Assembly: GCF_000711695.1 (NCBI RefSeq)
Contig: NW_013546936.1
Location: 1 to 64,000 of the forward strand
Direction: 5' to 3'
Source: Tilletiaria anomala UBC 951
Lineage: Eukaryota > Basidiomycota > Exobasidiomycetes > Georgefischeriales > Tilletiariaceae
DNA length: 64,000 nt
The notes under the pieces were generated by a model. It ran no database searches and was not told the DNA's origin. It was given only the letters and a program-made list of their open reading frames with translations. The first letter of the stretch is position 1. Every line of letters begins with the position of its first letter. This document shows, in pieces, positions 60,385-64,000 of this stretch. A program made the translations under genes and the position numbers.

Positions 60385-62770
60385 TTTTTCTGGGTCCCAC
60401 CGAGGAAGCCGTCTACAGCGTCAATCAGGCGGAGTCGCACGTTGCCTTCTCTCTTCTCGCTCCGGCTGGGTGTTCGCGAGATGGAAGGACACACGTTCTC
60501 GGAGGGACAGCGAGGTCATTCGTTGAGAGGGGAACCGGCGAGAAACTTCGATCCCATTGTACATATATAGGAAGAGTCAGAATCTCTATGCATGCACATG
60601 TATGGGAGATCGTCTCGCACGTTCATTTCGCCCTCTTCTCGAAACTATGTCCGATTCCATTTTGCTTGCATTCGGGTTCTTGCGCCATCAGCCCGCAGAA
60701 CATATTCGCAGCGGGAAGATGGCGTGCGAAGTAAGCGCTAACCGACTCTCATTGCGCAAGAGTTTTTATCCGTTTTGCGTTCTCTTTTTCTGATGATCCT
60801 TCCCTGTCTCACCGAACCCTTTGCTGCCGTGCCTTCCAGCGTCCGAGAGTGAGAGATACATACACATAGGAAATCGGATCATCATTTGGTCGTTCCTGGG
60901 CAAGTGGCCGACTCTATCCGGAAGCAGTCGGTGCGGCATGATTACATACGCTTTCATTGCGCCGAGATCTGCACCGAGCGAGTTCGTTTCCTTCCGCCCG
61001 CTCTTTCAACATCGCTTTCGACTGACACCGTTTTTACTAGTTTTCATGCTTTCGTAGATACATCTTGTTGCTTGGGCAATCCCCATCTGTACTCGCGACC
61101 GTGGAGAGCTGGCATCACGAGCGGTTGACGGCGCAGTGGATACGGCTTCTACAGGGTCGGATGCGCGCACCAATCACGTATGGTGCTTGCTGTGAAGCAC
61201 GCAGGTCGTCAGTCGACGCTTGGCCTGCCGTCGGGCTGTCCACGACGTTGGTGCTGATGCTCCTCTCCGTATCGAGAGGACAGAGAAAGGCTTCGGTCGC
61301 TCCAACATACTTGCTACCACAGGAAACTGCTCTTTTTCGACAAGCTGTCGACATGATTGAACTTTCTGGCGCCAGCTGGATGCCTTGAAGACAACGTCAG
61401 ACGTCTGGCTGTTGTGATCTGCCAGAAAGACTGCGGACGCCTACATTGGTGCTCCCCATCGACTTGGAGACGACCGCGCAGACAGCTGGCAAGGCGGGAC
61501 TGACACACAGTCGGCGCGGAGCATGCACACAAGCATGTCCGGAGTGAATGGAATGCACCGAATGTACTGTCACAAGCATGCGCCACACCTATTTATGCAA
61601 AAGCATCACCTCTTCTGCCTCATCGCATTTACGCGCCTGTCCCTGTGACATGTGGTATTCGTGACTGGCAAAGCGAGCGCCGGGGAGCGCGAATGTTTGA
61701 TGATAAGCGATAGCGAAGGCCCGACTGAGATTAGGACAAAATGCAGAATGGAGAAGCAGCATAGAGCCGCTGCCGCCATGTAGTCAATCGGGGCGGCCCG
61801 TTGAGCGCGATGCCTCGAGACGATTCGTAAAATGGGTTCTGGCAGACCAGACTTTACAAAGCGGCCCGTGACACAATAAAAAAGAAAAGAGCCCGCGGTC
61901 CAGCGGGCGGCATCTCACGCGGCAATCGTCTGTCTGTGTCTGTCTGTGTCTGTCTGCGGCTGTTTTCTTTTTTTTCCTCATTTGTGCGTTCACCTGTCCA
62001 ACGTGGACAACGCACTGGCACAAGATAGCCAAGTGCTGGCTGGCTGGGGCACTGTGATCACACGGGTTGTGACAGGCTGACATTGACTGCTGGCTGCCAT
62101 AAAACAAAGGGGAATACGACCCAGCGAAGCGCTCGGGCCACTCTCTTCCCACGCTCCTAGCCGCTTTGTGGATTTAGTGCATGAATATATATGTGCATCT
62201 GCATGTGCAACTACACTGTTGCAATGCCATGTTGGAAGAAGGCGGCCGGGCACTTGCCCTCTCACGCACCACCCCGCACTGTCTCGGGCGTGCATCCATA
62301 CATATATCTTCAGGCTGGTGCTGTGCGCGCTGCTCTGACGCCCTCTGCGTAATCAACCACTCCTTCAATCACACGCCGCGCTTGCCGCTTCCGCCACAGC
62401 CAGCCAGCCCGCCACTCGACTGGACCGCCTACCAGCCACACACCTGCTCTCTCCCTCTTATAGACTCTACTCGGCTCAGTCATCAGGGCTTGCTATTCGC
62501 ATGCGGCGCATCACGAACCTCTCGCACCCACACCCCACACCCAACGCAACGCAGTGCAGAGAGCTACGGCTTGCTGCATACGCACCCTGGCCCCGCGAGA
62601 CACGCAAGACACATCCTCGCCAGTGTAGCTCGTACCCGGAGTGTCAGTGGTCGCTCATATTCCTGCACCGCCAGCGGCGAGCAGCGTCTCTTCGTCGAGC
62701 ACCACAAAAGCTGGTGATGTGCTGACGCAAGCACTTTCACTGCAGCACGATCCCATCAGCTCCTCCCAAC
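60385..62770. other. Long gene-free region upstream of the permease gene
   Basis: About 2.4 kb between divergent starts. No gene or RNA is supported. It contains a CTGTCTGTGT repeat (61929-61960) and pyrimidine-rich tracts before the last gene. GATA-type motifs (such as GATAAG near 61703) occur but are too common to call. Confidence 0.5.
61929..61960. repeat. Short tandem repeat (TCTGTCTGTG)
   Basis: About two and a half copies of a 10-bp unit built from TCTG steps. Noncoding. Confidence 0.7.
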
Positions 62771-63973
62771 ATGGCGGCGCCAACAGCCATCCCTCACCCT
62801 GAGACCTCGTCGCACCACTCCCCCGCCTCTGCAGCTGCTGCGATGCCCCCTCCCGTACCCTCGCGGCCAAGCCCGGGTGCGAGCACATCCCTCGCTGCCA
62901 CCTCGGGGTTCTCCTCGCGCTCTTTGTCCGCTGCCAGCGCCGGCCTCGTGTCGCCCATCTACCAGTACGCCCGCAGCGCGTCCATGTCCGGCAATAACGC
63001 CGCCACCAGCGCATCAGGGCCATCAGCAGGCCCACAGAAAGAGTATTTTGACCTCTCTCGCTCGTCTTATGTCGGCGCCGGCCCTGGCGGTCCGGGGAAC
63101 GGCAACGCAGGCGACAAGCTCCCTGCCGGTTCGACCGCCGCTGCGGCGGCAGCAGCGCTGAGGCGCAAGAGCTCATCTGTCTCCTCTTCCTCCTGGTCCT
63201 CCACCTCAGGAGGCGACGTGGATCGCGAGCCGGTAACACCTGGCGCTCTCGGCGCCGGTGCTGCCGCCGCCAACGGTAAGCAAGGTCACGTGCAGATGCA
63301 ACAGTCGCTCTCCAGCATCGGCTTCGCAGGCGGCTTGGCGCTCGGACGCGTGCCGAGCTACCCATTTAGCTCGAGCGTCGCCGCCGGCCAGCAGCACCGC
63401 CGCCTGCACAGCGGCTCATTCACGTCGAGCTCGAGCGCCTCGTCGCCGTCCACGTCGACCGGCTCCGCGTTCGCGCCAGCTTCGTTGACCCATTCGGCAA
63501 CGAGCAACGGCAACAGCAGCGGGGTCACGTCGCTCCTGCGCAGACTCAGCATCTCTACGGGCGTCGCGCCGCTCAAGAGCCCAACTGCGCCGCCCCATAG
63601 CTCGCTCGTGGACGCCGCGCCCACTTCGGGCACTGCGTCCGCACCGCCGATGAGCGCACCGCCGCAGTTCGGCGGCTTTGGTACGCGTGGCAGTGGGAGC
63701 CGAGCCGCAGAGCACAGGGCCGCCAACGCAGCCAAGATCAATGACAGCATCACCAACCACGTCGCGGCGCCTGGAGTGCTGATCAGCGCCAATGACCTTG
63801 CCGGTGCCAACGCCGCTGCGCCCGTCGAGCGGGCGGGGAGCATGGGCAAGAAGTCCGGACGCCGGCGGCAAGCGGGCGGCGAGGCCAGCGCCAGCGCCAG
63901 CGCGGGCTCATCGATCAAGCGCCGTCCCAGCCCCATGGGCGAGCGCTTCCTCATGGGCCACTATGCGCACTAA
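62771..63973 (+). CDS. Low-complexity protein with short conserved-looking motifs
   Basis: A single exon of 400 aa from ATG to TAA. It is mostly Ser/Ala/Gly/Pro and probably disordered. Three short stretches stand out: KEYFDLSRSSYVGA (about 96-109), SLLRRLSISTG (about 256-266, a basophilic kinase-type site) and the end, IKRRPSPMGERFLMGHYAH. I recall SPMGER-x(n)-GH endings in other fungal proteins of unknown function, but this is memory, not a search. The frame is long and ends just past the motif, which supports it as real. No function is assigned. Confidence 0.72.
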   Translation: MAAPTAIPHPETSSHHSPASAAAAMPPPVPSRPSPGASTSLAATSGFSSRSLSAASAGLVSPIYQYARSASMSGNNAATSASGPSAGPQKEYFDLSRSSYVGAGPGGPGNGNAGDKLPAGSTAAAAAAALRRKSSSVSSSSWSSTSGGDVDREPVTPGALGAGAAAANGKQGHVQMQQSLSSIGFAGGLALGRVPSYPFSSSVAAGQQHRRLHSGSFTSSSSASSPSTSTGSAFAPASLTHSATSNGNSSGVTSLLRRLSISTGVAPLKSPTAPPHSSLVDAAPTSGTASAPPMSAPPQFGGFGTRGSGSRAAEHRAANAAKINDSITNHVAAPGVLISANDLAGANAAAPVERAGSMGKKSGRRRQAGGEASASASAGSSIKRRPSPMGERFLMGHYAH

Positions 63974-64000
63974 GCTGCGCCTGCCTGTCTGCCGCCGACT

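Noticed and set aside
61065-61388. 107-codon open frame
   Set aside because: Isolated, no recognisable content and no supporting neighbours or splice sites.
1-64000. Mobile elements, CRISPR arrays, biosynthetic cluster
   Set aside because: No transposase, reverse transcriptase, terminal repeats, spaced direct repeats or group of pathway enzymes was seen on either strand.

Overview
The window looks like nuclear DNA of a fungus, most likely a basidiomycete and perhaps Ustilaginomycotina/Exobasidiomycetes (inference, no search run). It is GC-rich and gene-dense. Genes lie on both strands and most carry several short introns (about 45-160 bp, GT-AG, often with CTGAC/CTAAC branch points). Their proteins have long low-complexity Ser/Ala/Gln tails. 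The gene set is fungal: an Rck2/Srk1 kinase, an Aim32-like protein, Bud23, Mpp10 and a FHIP homologue. I see no transposon, virus-like element, CRISPR array, operon or horizontally acquired island. I find 17 protein-coding genes and one tRNA. All genes except the last (62771-63973, one exon) need splicing; the exon models were built by hand from splice signals and reading-frame continuity.

Layout. 375-3907 (+): FHIP, the adaptor that links early endosomes to Hook/dynein. 3988-5037 (-): BUD23 18S rRNA methyltransferase. 5346-5450 (+): intron-containing tRNA-Leu(UAA). 5847-9226 (-): a 1083-aa unrecognised protein with a possible beta-grasp start, a charged coiled coil and a degenerate bromodomain-like end. 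9807-11650 (+): an unrecognised 555-aa protein. These two share a divergent promoter that holds telomere-like TTAGGG motifs and an 11-bp inverted repeat. 11765-18263 (-): THO2 (mRNA export). 18688-20772 (+): ALG12 (N-glycan mannosyltransferase). 20905-22653 (-): Aim32-like ferredoxin. 23405-27132 (-): Rck2/Srk1 stress kinase with a 1.28-kb intron. 29402-31921 (-): membrane-anchored alpha/beta hydrolase. 33319-35070 (-): a very large small-heat-shock-like protein with a perfect heat-shock element upstream. 36126-39498 (-): a formin-type GBD/FH3 protein without FH2. 39699-40642 (+): unknown. 41611-46241 (-): DENN-domain protein. 47927-51336 (+): MPP10. 51472-54875 (-): RDH54/RAD54B. 55270-58093 (+): APC8/CDC23. 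58248-60384 (-): amino-acid permease. 62771-63973 (+): low-complexity unknown.

How they fit together. These are mostly unrelated housekeeping genes. Small themes exist: RNA and ribosome biogenesis (BUD23, MPP10, THO2, tRNA); membrane traffic (FHIP, DENN); stress (Rck2, Hsp20-like); and a divergent RDH54/APC8 pair around an MluI cell-cycle box. The best candidates for undescribed biology are the 1083-aa protein with its telomere-motif promoter, the oversized Hsp20-like protein, and the FH2-less GBD/FH3 protein.
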